Part shown: in pieces, positions 1 through 8,637 of the stretch
Layout: every line of letters starts with the position of its first letter
Position numbering within the stretch: the stretch's first letter is position 1
Origin: Paludibacteraceae bacterium
Lineage (GTDB): Bacteria > Bacteroidota > Bacteroidia > Bacteroidales > Paludibacteraceae
Length of the DNA stretch: 42,655 nt
Direction: 5' to 3'
Assembly (NCBI GenBank): GCA_024401515.1
Contig: JAKSKY010000007.1
Span: forward strand, 1 to 42,655
Translations under genes and position numbers: made by a program
Notes under the pieces: model-generated
The model's input: the letters and a program-made list of their open reading frames with translations, nothing else
What the model was told of the DNA's origin: nothing
Databases searched by the model: none

Positions 1-19
1 AAACGGTTCAAACAATAGA

Positions 20-1585
20 CTATTGTTTCGCTTCGTATATTTTTTCCGCGCAGTTGATACCATCCATGGCGGATGAGGTAATGCCACCCGCATAACCTGC
101 CCCCTCTCCGCAAGGGTAGAGCCCCTTGATTTGCGGATGTTGGAAACTCTCCGGATCACGTGGAATACGAACCGGTGACGATGTCCTCGATTCAACACCG
201 ACGATGATGGCTTCATTGGTAAGATAGCCTTTCATTTTTCGGTCAAAATCCTTGAATCCTTGTTGCATGCGCTCGCGGATGAATGGAGGCATCCATTTGT
301 GCATGTCGGAAGGAACGATACCTGGTAGATAGGATGTTTTCGGCAAATCCCTTGAACTTCGGTTGTTGACGAAGTCCACCAATCTTTGAGCGGGTGCCAC
401 GGCATTGCCTCCTCCGTTTTGGAACGATAGTCTTTCGTACTCCTCTTGGAAACGAAGGCCCGCTAATGCGCCATATTGCTCATAGCCCTTCAAATCCTCT
501 GGACGAATCTCCACAACGATGGCCGCATTGGCCAATGGTGAATTTCGTTGCGAAGGGGACATTCCGTTCACGACACATTCGCCTTCGCCTGTGGAGGCGG
601 GGACGATGAAGCCTCCCGGACACATGCAGAAGGAGTAGACGCCTCTATCTTTTACTTGGGTCACCACATTATAGGCGGCGGAAGGCAAATATTTGCCTCT
701 GTTTTTGCAGTGATACTGGATACTATCGATCAGTGATTGAGGATGCTCCACGCGGACACCCATGGCGAATCCTTTGCACTCCAATTGAATGCCTGCTTGA
801 TGAAGCATCGCATATACGTCGCGGGAAGAGTGTCCTGTGGCTAGAATGATATTTTTCGCCAAGAGTCTCTGACCATCTGCCGTGACGATTCCTTCCACTT
901 GTTGATCCTTGACCAATATCTCTGTCATCTTGGTCTCGAAATGGATCTCTCCACCATGAGCCAAAATGGTTTCACGCATCTTCTTGATGACGGTGGGAAG
1001 TCGGTCCGTTCCAATGTGAGGGTGAGCTTCGTAAAGAATCTCGTCCTGCGCACCATGTTGATGGAAGGTAAGTAGAATGCGGCTGCAATCACCCTTCTTT
1101 TTGGAACGGGTGAATAGTTTTCCATCGGAGAATGTACCCGCACCGCCTTCACCGAAACAGTAGTTGGATTCACAGTTCAAACCGTTGTTGCGGTTCAACT
1201 GGGCGATATCCTTTTTCCTGTCGCTTACCTCTTTACCTCGTTCGATGATAATAGGTTTGAAACCCAGTTCAATAAGGCGAAGCGCCCCGAAAAGTCCAGC
1301 GGGGCCCGCACCGATGATCAGTACCGGTTCGGCATTGTGGACCTCTTTGTATTCGAAAGGGTAGGAGATGGGTTGTGGCTTTGTTCCTTGGGTATATACA
1401 TCGACGCAAAGATTGATCTTGACTTGTGATCTGGATCGAGCGTCAATTGATTTGCGGATGATTCTCACCCCATTGACCTCCTCCCTCCTTACACGGATCT
1501 TCTTTGCGACTTCCTCTTTTAAACGGGCGGGTTCGCCTGCTTGTTCGGGTAGAAGTGTGAGTTGTATATTCTGTAAAAAAGCCAT
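20..1585 (-). CDS. FAD-dependent oxidoreductase, COG2509-like
   Basis: This is a soluble flavoprotein of 521 aa. A Rossmann FAD-binding motif, GAGPAG, lies at residues 92-97 after a roughly 85-residue N-terminal domain rich in basic residues. A second dinucleotide-type segment, IILATGHSSRDV, follows in mid-protein, and the C-terminal stretch GEGAGYAGGITSSAMDG is typical of the FAD-binding C-terminus. This layout matches the widespread 'uncharacterised FAD-dependent dehydrogenase' family (COG2509), whose substrate is unknown. The ATG at 1585 is used because the protein begins cleanly there, 15 nt beyond the stop of the upstream LytTR gene, so the two are probably co-transcribed. It looks like ordinary chromosomal flank rather than part of the polysaccharide cluster. 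Family assignment is firm; the reaction is not known. Confidence 0.85.
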   Translation of the reverse strand: MAFLQNIQLTLLPEQAGEPARLKEEVAKKIRVRREEVNGVRIIRKSIDARSRSQVKINLCVDVYTQGTKPQPISYPFEYKEVHNAEPVLIIGAGPAGLFGALRLIELGFKPIIIERGKEVSDRKKDIAQLNRNNGLNCESNYCFGEGGAGTFSDGKLFTRSKKKGDCSRILLTFHQHGAQDEILYEAHPHIGTDRLPTVIKKMRETILAHGGEIHFETKMTEILVKDQQVEGIVTADGQRLLAKNIILATGHSSRDVYAMLHQAGIQLECKGFAMGVRVEHPQSLIDSIQYHCKNRGKYLPSAAYNVVTQVKDRGVYSFCMCPGGFIVPASTGEGECVVNGMSPSQRNSPLANAAIVVEIRPEDLKGYEQYGALAGLRFQEEYERLSFQNGGGNAVAPAQRLVDFVNNRSSRDLPKTSYLPGIVPSDMHKWMPPFIRERMQQGFKDFDRKMKGYLTNEAIIVGVESRTSSPVRIPRDPESFQHPQIKGLYPCGEGAGYAGGITSSAMDGINCAEKIYEAKQ

Positions 1586-1599
1586 GGCTTATCATTCAA

Positions 1600-2340
1600 T
1601 TATTGATTGGTCAACATTCTCTTATCGATGAACTCTTGGAATACATCCTTGTAAGAGTCCGATACTGGGATATAGGTCTTGCCAAAGACGATTCTGTTTC
1701 TTTCCACCTCTTTGATTTTGCTGGCTTGTACGATGTATGAGCGGTGAACTCGCATGAACTGTTTAGCGGGAAGCGCACTCTCCAAGGCCTTCATGCTCAT
1801 CAAGGATAGGATAGGGAATTGTTGATCCTCCATATGGATTTTCACATAGTCCTTCATTCCTTCCACGTATAGAATCTTGTCCAATTCGATTTGGATCAAT
1901 TTATAATCTGTCTTAACGAAGATACTCTTGGTTTCTTCATTCTCGCCCTTTGTGGACTCGTTGTTGCCACTGCCTGAGGTCATCTTGAACCAGTTCAAAG
2001 CTTTGTTGGCCGCATTGAGGAAATCCGTATAGCTGATAGGCTTCAACAAATAGTCCAATGCGTTCACTTTAAAACCGTCCAATGCATATTGTTGGAAAGC
2101 GGTGGTGAAAATCACCTTTGTTTTGTCGCCCACCAATTTGGAGAATTCCAAACCGTTCATTTCCGGCATTTGGATATCCAAGAACATCAAATCTGGTGGG
2201 TTGGTTGATAACACGCTTGAAGCCTCCACTGCACTTGAATAGCTGCCTACCAAGTTGAGAAAAGGCGTCTTCTTTACGTAAGACTCAATTAATCCTAGTG
2301 CCAAAGGCTCGTCGTCCACTACGATGCATTTCAATTCCAT
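1600..2340 (-). CDS. LytTR-family response regulator
   Basis: This is a 246-aa two-component response regulator. The N-terminal receiver domain (about residues 3-120) has the acidic pair D9-D10, the phospho-acceptor D55 in LMFLDIQMPEMNG, and the conserved lysine K100 in YLLKP. A low-complexity linker rich in Ser, Asn and Glu separates it from a C-terminal LytTR DNA-binding domain (about 140-240) with the characteristic FMRVHRSYIV segment. It starts 4 nt after the stop of the LytS-like kinase gene, which is its presumed partner. Targets cannot be read from the sequence. Because it neighbours a large surface-polysaccharide cluster it might influence envelope genes, but that is inference from position only. 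Confidence 0.93.
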   Translation of the reverse strand: MELKCIVVDDEPLALGLIESYVKKTPFLNLVGSYSSAVEASSVLSTNPPDLMFLDIQMPEMNGLEFSKLVGDKTKVIFTTAFQQYALDGFKVNALDYLLKPISYTDFLNAANKALNWFKMTSGSGNNESTKGENEETKSIFVKTDYKLIQIELDKILYVEGMKDYVKIHMEDQQFPILSLMSMKALESALPAKQFMRVHRSYIVQASKIKEVERNRIVFGKTYIPVSDSYKDVFQEFIDKRMLTNQ

Positions 2341-2344
2341 GTTG

Positions 2345-3556
2345 TCAGCTTTGTTTTGTGTTTATGATTAATAATGAATAATATTCGTTGTCCTTAACCC
2401 CATAATCTAACGTGTGAGCGTTAGGATAGATGAGTTGTAATCTACGTTTGGTGTTTTCAATGCCAATGCCCGAACCGCTCTTGTCGTGCTCCTCGGATTT
2501 TGGAAAGTAACTGTTCCTTAATTCGCAACGTACCGTATTCGCGTCGATCGTTTCTATGGAGAAATGGATATGGGATGGCTGATTATTGGTCACGCCATGT
2601 TTGAAGGCATTCTCGATGAAGGATATGAAAAGCAATGGAGCGATTGGCATTTCTGGGTTCTTATCCACGTTGGTCACTACATTCACCTCCACTTGCTTAG
2701 TCAATCTGAGTTTCATCAAACTGATGTAATTGTTGATGAAATCCACCTCTTTTTGGATAGGCACAAACATCTTGTCGTCGTCGTAAAGAACGTATCGCAA
2801 CATTTGGCTCAAGCTCATGACCGCTTCTTGCGCCTTGTCCTGGCTGATGGCGATTAAAGCATAGATGTTGTTCAAAGTATTGAAAAGGAAGTGTGGATTG
2901 ATTTGGCTCTTTAGGTTTTTCAACTCCGCCTCTACTTTTTGCTTCTCCTCCTCTTGTCTTTTCTCTTCGTTCTCAAACCAACTGATGGTGGATTTGAAGG
3001 CTACCGCAATACCCGTGATGAGGATAAAGGTGAATATATCCGTGAAGATATGCCACCATCTCAGTTTCATTCGGGCCTTGTGGGCTTTACTTTCTGTTTT
3101 ACTAATGGGTTTTACGGTGATTTCGCTTTGATGGTCGTTCGCCATAAATGGGGCGTCGTCGCCACGTTTTAAGACAGCGATTTCCTGTTGCAGTTCCTCC
3201 ACTTTTTCAATCAATTTCACGGTCGGAGGTGGGGTGTCTGGAATAATGACCCTGAACCATAGGAAGTGCAGCGCGCTAATAATCGCATAGGTGGCGAGGT
3301 TGGCAAGGAAAAATTTTTTGATATTGTTTTTGAATATGTATTTCTCAACAAAGTAGAGAAAGTTCAAATAGAATATCACAAAGAACGAAACCGGGGTGAT
3401 CAATTGTTTGATGTATTGACCCCAAGGAGCATCTCCCTCTTCTCTACCGAATACGATGAGCGGCATGATCAAAAGGATGATCCAGGGCACCGTGTGTCCC
3501 AATATTTTGATGATTTTAATTTGTCTCTTTGAAAGGGAACCGATAACGTTATTCAT
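2345..3556 (-). CDS. LytS/YehU-like sensor histidine kinase
   Basis: This is a membrane sensor kinase of 403 aa. Hydrophobic segments lie near residues 20-37, 54-71, 82-101 and 172-188. A charged region (about 110-165) lies between the third and fourth, and a coiled-coil stretch rich in Glu and Lys (195-218) leads into the kinase domain. The His_kinase domain carries the phospho-acceptor H222 in INPHFLFNTLNN. The HATPase domain shows the N-box FIENAFKHG (N316) and a G-box SGSGIGIENTKRRL near residue 370. This is the standard LytS-type kinase found with LytTR regulators in Bacteroidota. It overlaps the end of the next upstream gene by 8 nt, so the block 6105-1600 is probably one operon. The signal sensed is unknown. 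Confidence 0.92.
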   Translation of the reverse strand: MNNVIGSLSKRQIKIIKILGHTVPWIILLIMPLIVFGREEGDAPWGQYIKQLITPVSFFVIFYLNFLYFVEKYIFKNNIKKFFLANLATYAIISALHFLWFRVIIPDTPPPTVKLIEKVEELQQEIAVLKRGDDAPFMANDHQSEITVKPISKTESKAHKARMKLRWWHIFTDIFTFILITGIAVAFKSTISWFENEEKRQEEEKQKVEAELKNLKSQINPHFLFNTLNNIYALIAISQDKAQEAVMSLSQMLRYVLYDDDKMFVPIQKEVDFINNYISLMKLRLTKQVEVNVVTNVDKNPEMPIAPLLFISFIENAFKHGVTNNQPSHIHFSIETIDANTVRCELRNSYFPKSEEHDKSGSGIGIENTKRRLQLIYPNAHTLDYGVKDNEYYSLLIINTKQS

Positions 3557-4589
3557 GTTTCTTAATGATTAAGTCTAAATAAATGGGAAGATGGTCGCTA
3601 TATCCGTAGGCATAGAATGTGCCTCTGAAAGATCGTTTGGGTGTTTTACCCGTTTTATCTTCCGTTAATAAAAACGCTTCTTGACAAATATGTACCTTGT
3701 CTGGTGAGGTATAACTTTTCGCTTTATTGTTCAGTAGGCTACCTGTGACGATGAATTGGTCCAGAACACCCCATTCTCCGCCGAATTTGTGGGTGCCCAT
3801 GTCGCTTAACCCTGAAAATTGTTCGCAGAGATTGTATATACCGTAAGGAATGATTTTTTCGTTTTGTGGATTTTTTGCGCCCAGATGTTCCTTAATGCTT
3901 GCATTGTATGGGTAATCGTTGAAGTCACCCATGCAAATGATTTTGGCGTTGTGATTGGAGGCCATGATGCTATCCATCAAAAAATGAAGATACATCGCCG
4001 CATTGATACGTTTGTGCTCAGACTCCAATTCTCCTCCGTAGCGAGATGGCCAGTGGTTGACAAAGAGGTGTAGCGTGTCGTTATTGGGCAAAATACCGGT
4101 CGCCTCCAAAATGTCACGAGTGGGTTTGTCTTCAGGATTGACCATATGGACTGTATGGAATTTTTGGTTAATAACCCTGAATTGATCCGAAAGATAGGCT
4201 AGCGCAACATCAACGCCTCTTCTGTCAGGAGAGTCCTGGTGGATGAATTGGTAGCCGCTTCCTTTGAGTTGGGTGTGGTTGAAAAGGTCATCCAATACCT
4301 TTTTGTTCTCGATTTCGCATAACCCGATGATGGCGGGCTTGGTCCAACCTCCAGCGGCGGTAATGGCGCGGGAGATATTGTTGATTTTATTCTTGTATTT
4401 TTTCTCAACCCATTGGTGATCGCCCTCTGGTGTGAAAGAATCATCCTCCGTTAGGGGATCATTCTCGCAGTCGAATAGATTTTCGACGTTGTAGCTGATA
4501 ATACGTAGCGTGTCAGCCTTGCTCTCAAAGGGGAAGGTTAAGTACCCAAGAAGGGTGATGACGGCTATGATGATCTGGGTTTTCTTCAT
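3549..4589 (-). CDS. Secreted endonuclease/exonuclease/phosphatase-fold protein
   Basis: The protein has 346 aa when read from the ATG at 4589; an in-frame ATG at 4622 would add 11 residues ahead of the signal peptide and overlap the upstream gene. I prefer 4589 because the product then begins MKKTQIIIAVITLLGYLTF, a normal signal peptide. The mature domain has the EEP-superfamily signatures: ISYNVENLFD near the N-terminus, an internal GDFND, and a C-terminal SDHLPIYLD with the catalytic Asp-His pair. The family hydrolyses phosphodiester or phosphomonoester bonds in nucleic acids, lipids or sugar phosphates. The signal peptide suggests periplasmic or surface action. The exact substrate cannot be assigned. 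Confidence 0.88.
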   Translation of the reverse strand: MKKTQIIIAVITLLGYLTFPFESKADTLRIISYNVENLFDCENDPLTEDDSFTPEGDHQWVEKKYKNKINNISRAITAAGGWTKPAIIGLCEIENKKVLDDLFNHTQLKGSGYQFIHQDSPDRRGVDVALAYLSDQFRVINQKFHTVHMVNPEDKPTRDILEATGILPNNDTLHLFVNHWPSRYGGELESEHKRINAAMYLHFLMDSIMASNHNAKIICMGDFNDYPYNASIKEHLGAKNPQNEKIIPYGIYNLCEQFSGLSDMGTHKFGGEWGVLDQFIVTGSLLNNKAKSYTSPDKVHICQEAFLLTEDKTGKTPKRSFRGTFYAYGYSDHLPIYLDLIIKKHE

Positions 4590-4596
4590 ACTATAG

Positions 4597-6105
4597 CTAT
4601 TTTGATTCCTCTTCATTTTCACCTTCCTCGGTTATGACAATCTGAAGTGCGCCGAGATCCGGTGCGGCTTCCACATTTCTTACGACTCCCTCCCTGTCTG
4701 TTTGTAAATAGCTCTTTTTGAGGACTTGCCCTAAATCGCCTTTCTCTTTGCAAGGAGAATCCTCCGCCAGATGGAAGTCGTATTGTAGATTTTCGTAATC
4801 CGTTGAAACGAAATTGGGTTTCTCGTTGATGATAGTCATGTTGTAATGGGTCGAGTCGTTCAACTCCTCCTCTGTCAATTTGTCCAATAGGAGGCAATGG
4901 TCAAACATATAATCCATTTGACTTACCTCCTTCTCCTTGGGCTGCATGAAAAGAATTTCACTTTGCGTGCCACTATTTCCATAAATGATACAATTGTTGA
5001 AATGGGCCTTCATAGGGAGGTTGAGTTCCTCCTTAAATTCCGCCAATCCTTTGTTTGAAAGCGTCAATGCCTTGCTGTAAAATCCCATGCCTCTTTTGTA
5101 GGTAGCTATGGTACAGTGGTCGAATTGGTAGTCTCCGCAAGAAAGAACGACACTTCCGTTCTCTCCATTGGCGAAGATGGTATTGTATGCCAATATTTTC
5201 GCATGGTGGGCCTTTAGACAGGAACTTTCCATGTTCATGATGGTGGAGTTGGCGAGGATAAGCCTGTAATCATCGTTAATTTCCGAGGAGTCGATTTCGA
5301 TGCCGAACGCGCCTCCCATGATGTTCGCGAAGTGTATTTCGTTCTTTTGGCTGGATGAGCCGATGTGGATGCCTTTCCATTGATTGGCCATTTGATCGTA
5401 TGCGATTTTGCTTGAGTATCGATCCGTTCTATGGGTACGGAAAAGAACTTCGTCTCCCAAGACGCCCTCCACTTTCATCGTGCCGTTCACAAGTATCGTC
5501 GCTTTTTTATGCATGAAGATTCGAGCACCATGTTGGATCGTCCATGTGGCGACCGAATCGACAATGATGGAATCGTAGACTAAATAGGGTTTGTCATTGT
5601 TCCAAACTGTGTTTTGGTCTATGTGTAGCGTGTTGCGGATGTGGTAGGCGTCTTGCCCGTAAGCGGAAAGAACCACCTGCTGTGTGTTGCCGTTGTAGAT
5701 GAATTTAATTTTGTCCTCGATGAGCAGAGGGGCGTTTTGTCCCAATTCGGAGGCCATTATCTGGACAAAAATATACAGACTATCTCCTGAGGCGATTTTC
5801 ACATCGGAAAAGGAACGTCCCGCCTTGCCATTGACATTGATTTGAAAATAACCCTTTTCTGATTCAAAGAGAATAGAGGCGACCTTAATGTCCTCCTCCG
5901 TTTGGTTGTAGACTTTGACGATATTGGTGGAACTGATTGTTTGGGTTAATATCGTGTCTAGCTTCAATGTGTCTACAGATAGGGTGAGGCGATATTGGCT
6001 GTCTGTCGTGAAATCATCTTTGCAACTATAGGAAATGGTTGTCAAAAACAAAATGGTTGATAGTACGACCAATAGGGATCTATATTTCTTTTTGATACTT
6101 TCCAT
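4597..6105 (-). CDS. Lipoprotein with right-handed beta-helix region
   Basis: This is a 502-aa predicted lipoprotein. The N-terminus has a basic start, a hydrophobic core and a lipobox-like TISYSC with C28 as the lipidated residue. An Ig-like or 'choice-of-anchor' type region (about 40-150) is followed by a region with the repeating short hydrophobic and Asn/Gly pattern of parallel beta-helix proteins (about 170-420). The C-terminal part contains the phrase DFHLAEDSPCKEKGD, typical of Bacteroidota beta-helix surface proteins. It is first in the minus-strand block, which it probably heads. It may bind or cleave polysaccharide, but no catalytic residues can be assigned. Confidence 0.75.
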   Translation of the reverse strand: MESIKKKYRSLLVVLSTILFLTTISYSCKDDFTTDSQYRLTLSVDTLKLDTILTQTISSTNIVKVYNQTEEDIKVASILFESEKGYFQINVNGKAGRSFSDVKIASGDSLYIFVQIMASELGQNAPLLIEDKIKFIYNGNTQQVVLSAYGQDAYHIRNTLHIDQNTVWNNDKPYLVYDSIIVDSVATWTIQHGARIFMHKKATILVNGTMKVEGVLGDEVLFRTHRTDRYSSKIAYDQMANQWKGIHIGSSSQKNEIHFANIMGGAFGIEIDSSEINDDYRLILANSTIMNMESSCLKAHHAKILAYNTIFANGENGSVVLSCGDYQFDHCTIATYKRGMGFYSKALTLSNKGLAEFKEELNLPMKAHFNNCIIYGNSGTQSEILFMQPKEKEVSQMDYMFDHCLLLDKLTEEELNDSTHYNMTIINEKPNFVSTDYENLQYDFHLAEDSPCKEKGDLGQVLKKSYLQTDREGVVRNVEAAPDLGALQIVITEEGENEEESK

Positions 6106-6125
6106 ATTTATATATATAACGGGTT

Positions 6126-6133
6126 CAAAGATA
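6126..6133 (-). promoter_or_regulatory. Possible -7 box for the minus-strand block
   Basis: On the minus strand this reads TATCTTTG, matching the Bacteroidota -7 consensus TAnnTTTG, about 20 nt upstream of the lipoprotein start codon. I see no good -33 TTTG at the expected distance, so this is only a weak call. Confidence 0.35.
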
Positions 6134-6290
6134 AGATGAATAATTGAATAATCTATGTATATTTATTTGAATAAACGCTTTCTAATGCTGGATTTTCGTT
6201 AAATAATTGACTTTTATGTTTTATATATAACGAACTATGAATCATTTACTTATTTTTTATGTTCGATTTTTGATAGAAAAATTCAGTAAA

Positions 6291-6324
6291 TTGTCAATAT
6301 TTTTCAATTATTTCAGTATTTTTG
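6291..6324 (+). promoter_or_regulatory. Probable promoter of module 1
   Basis: TATTTTTG at 6317-6324 fits the -7 consensus TAnnTTTG. An ATTG at 6290-6293 could serve as the -33 element, although the 23-nt spacing is a little longer than the usual 19-21. Transcription from here would give a leader of about 280 nt before wecA. Confidence 0.6.
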
Positions 6325-6333
6325 CATCGTGAA

Positions 6334-6354
6334 ATTAAGAAGGTGTGTCTTAAT
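6334..6354 (+). promoter_or_regulatory. Hairpin at the 5' end of the module 1 leader
   Basis: ATTAAGA and TCTTAAT form a perfect 7-bp stem around a 7-nt loop, starting about 10 nt after the -7 box, so it would sit at the very 5' end of the transcript. It has no following T-run and is therefore not a simple terminator. It could stabilise the mRNA or act as a site for a NusG-type antiterminator; that is inference. Confidence 0.5.
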
Positions 6355-6611
6355 CGCAGTCGCAAGGTAACGGTCTTTTTTGGTGTGCGTTGTCGTGCAT
6401 CAGCCGAGTTTCGGGTTATTTATTTAATTAAATATTAGCGAACTACCTTGAAGTGGCCGCATTGTTTTTAGGTGCGGGGAGAGGAGGATATGCGATTAAA
6501 ACAAATGTGTGCTGCCATTGTTATTTCTTGAAATTTAGTTGTTTATGGTGATTTTTGTGTGTTGTTGAATGATTATGCATAAAAGGTTTTTTATTTTTAA
6601 ATTTATTCAAA

Positions 6612-7757
6612 ATGTCTGATTTCTTTATTACGATGTCCCCTGAGTCTTTTTGGAGATTTGTGATGATATCGGTATTGATTATGTCTATTGTAGCTGCGGG
6701 AGTCTTGATTCCTCAGATTCTTTTGATAGCATTTAGGAAGAATTTGTTCGACGAACCGGACGAGCGAAAAATCCATCACAGTACGGTGCCTCGTTTGGGA
6801 GGTTTGGCATTCGAACCTGTGATCTTGTTCACCATATTTATCATGTTGGTTTTTGATGTCCATGCGGGCCGTAACCAGTTGATGGTGGCTTTGGGTGCCA
6901 ATGTCTTGCCATTGTCCATCTGCCTTTGTTCGTTGATTCTTTTGTATTTGGTTGGAATCGCGGATGATTTGATTGGCGTGAAGTACAGTGCGAAGTTTGT
7001 TGTCCAAGTGGCATGTGGCCTTCTGTTCCTATTCGGAGGCCTCTATTTGAATAATCTTCATGGCATCTTCTTCCTAAACGAATTGCCTAAATTCATTTTT
7101 TGGCCATTGACGATCGTCTTGGTGGTATTTATCATCAATGCGATGAATTTGATTGATGGCATCGACGGTTTGGCCTCTGGTTTGAGTGGTGTGGCGTTGG
7201 CCTTTTATGGGGTGGTGTTTTATTACCAACATGAATATGCCTTCGCATTGGTCGCATCGGCTACATTGGGTACCGTGATTCCGTTCTTCTACTACAACGT
7301 GTTTGGAAAGGCGGAGAAGCAAAAAAAGATCTTTATGGGAGATACCGGTTCCTTGACCATTGGTTTGATCCTATGTTTCTTGAGTTTCCGAATGGCTCAG
7401 ATTGATTTGAAGCATGTGCAATGTCTAAGCGATGCGCATCCTTTGTTCTTGGCTTTTAGTCCATTGATTGTTCCTTGTTTGGATGTGGTTCGTGTCTTTA
7501 TGCATCGTATTCGCAAGGGTAATAGTCCATTTTTGCCGGACAAGAGCCATATCCACCATAAATTGTTGAATCTAGGTATGAATCAACATGCGGCCATGAT
7601 TACCATACTCATGTTCTCCGCTTCGATTATTGCTTTGTGCGTCATTTTGTCTAAATGTGTGAATCCTACGCTTCTTCTTTTGGGATGCATCGTATTATTC
7701 ACTGTACTCAATATTTGGATGACACGCAAGATTCATCAAAAAGGTATTGAATATTAA
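6612..7757 (+). CDS. WecA-like undecaprenyl-phosphate sugar-1-P transferase (copy 1)
   Basis: This is a polytopic membrane enzyme of 381 aa, in the WecA/MraY family, that transfers a sugar-1-phosphate (often GlcNAc-1-P) from a UDP-sugar to undecaprenyl phosphate and so starts repeat-unit assembly on the cytoplasmic face. The family motifs are all present: DEPDERKIHHSTVPRLGG (47-64), the Mg-binding Asp pair in GIADD (119-120), NAMNLIDGIDGLASG (176-190), GDTGSL (243-248), and the C-terminal HIHHKL (313-318). Length is close to that of E. coli WecA. It opens module 1 and is followed 22 nt later by a Wza gene. A highly similar paralogue lies at 19058-20206. The exact sugar cannot be read from the sequence. 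Confidence 0.92.
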   Translation: MSDFFITMSPESFWRFVMISVLIMSIVAAGVLIPQILLIAFRKNLFDEPDERKIHHSTVPRLGGLAFEPVILFTIFIMLVFDVHAGRNQLMVALGANVLPLSICLCSLILLYLVGIADDLIGVKYSAKFVVQVACGLLFLFGGLYLNNLHGIFFLNELPKFIFWPLTIVLVVFIINAMNLIDGIDGLASGLSGVALAFYGVVFYYQHEYAFALVASATLGTVIPFFYYNVFGKAEKQKKIFMGDTGSLTIGLILCFLSFRMAQIDLKHVQCLSDAHPLFLAFSPLIVPCLDVVRVFMHRIRKGNSPFLPDKSHIHHKLLNLGMNQHAAMITILMFSASIIALCVILSKCVNPTLLLLGCIVLFTVLNIWMTRKIHQKGIEY

Positions 7758-7779
7758 TCGTTTATAAAATATAAAATAT

Positions 7780-8622
7780 ATGAAGACATTATTTGTCTCC
7801 ATGAGGGGATGGTTGCTATTCATGATGATTTCTATCTTCATGGGTTCCTGCTCTTCGTACAAAAATATCCCTTATTTCCAGGATGCGGATCGTGTGAAAG
7901 GTATCAATACCTCCGCTGTCCAGGAGATTATGCTTCGTCCGAAGGATCGTATTTCAATTGTGGTAAACTGTAAGGATCCGATGATTTCGGCTTTGTTCAA
8001 TCTTCCATATGTGACCCAACGTGTGGTGAGTACAGGTGCTAAAAATACTTTGTATGGAGAGGAGTCAAGCGCAGTTTCCGGTTATACGGTTGATAGCGAT
8101 GGTAATATCGATTTCCCAACGATTGGAAAAATCAATGTGGCGGGTTTGACCAGAAATGAATTGGCCACCTTGATTAAAGACGAGATTGAAGCGCGTAATC
8201 AGGCGAAAGATCCAGTGGTTACCGTCGATTTCCTTAATCTAAGTGTGACGGTGATGGGTGAAGTGGCTCATCCTGGCATTTATCGAATTTATAAGGATAA
8301 CATCACCTTGTTCGAGGCGATTGGTGGAGCGGGGGACATCACCATTGAGGGAAAACGTGACAATGTTTTGGTATTACGTATGGAAGATGGTAAACAGAAG
8401 ACATATCGTGTAAATATGACTTCATTACAGAATGTGGTGCAATCTCCAGTCTTCTATTTGCAACAGGATGATATCGTGTATGTGGAGCCTAATAAGATGA
8501 AGGCTAAGAAATCAACGGTTAATGGAAATGAAGTACGTTCCGCATCCTTCTGGATTTCGTTGTCCTCTTTAGGAACGACGGCCGCTACACTGATACTCAA
8601 TAATAGAAATAAAAATAAGTAA
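7780..8622 (+). CDS. Wza-like polysaccharide export lipoprotein (copy 1)
   Basis: This is a 280-aa outer-membrane polysaccharide export protein. A signal peptide ends in a lipobox-like FMGSC with C24 lipidated. The Poly_export domain (about 50-130) contains PKDRISIVVN and the YTVDSDGNIDFPTIGKI segment. It is followed by a SLBB domain (about 147-225), which begins VTVMGEVAHPGIYRI, and by a short hydrophobic C-terminal stretch. Such proteins form the periplasm-spanning channel that works with Wzc. It sits between wecA and wzc, 15 nt before the latter. The copy at 20225 is almost identical in protein sequence; the copy at 26846 is much more divergent. Confidence 0.92.
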   Translation: MKTLFVSMRGWLLFMMISIFMGSCSSYKNIPYFQDADRVKGINTSAVQEIMLRPKDRISIVVNCKDPMISALFNLPYVTQRVVSTGAKNTLYGEESSAVSGYTVDSDGNIDFPTIGKINVAGLTRNELATLIKDEIEARNQAKDPVVTVDFLNLSVTVMGEVAHPGIYRIYKDNITLFEAIGGAGDITIEGKRDNVLVLRMEDGKQKTYRVNMTSLQNVVQSPVFYLQQDDIVYVEPNKMKAKKSTVNGNEVRSASFWISLSSLGTTAATLILNNRNKNK

Positions 8623-8637
8623 TAGATAATTTGTTTT

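Larger units (their letters stand above)
6106..6611. other. Divergent intergenic region between flank and module 1
   Basis: This is a 506-bp, very AT-rich gap between the minus-strand lipoprotein gene and the plus-strand wecA-like gene. It holds a plus-strand promoter-like box ending at 6324, a possible minus-strand -7 box at 6126-6133, a hairpin at 6334-6354, and a plus-strand leader of about 280 nt before wecA. I looked for an invertible promoter flanked by inverted repeats, as in Bacteroides fragilis capsule loci, and found none. A direct repeat 'atatataacg' occurs near 6113 and 6223. Confidence 0.7.

Noticed and set aside
6106-6611. Invertible capsule promoter as in Bacteroides fragilis
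   Set aside because: I could not find a pair of inverted repeats flanking the promoter box, and no recombinase gene is in the window.
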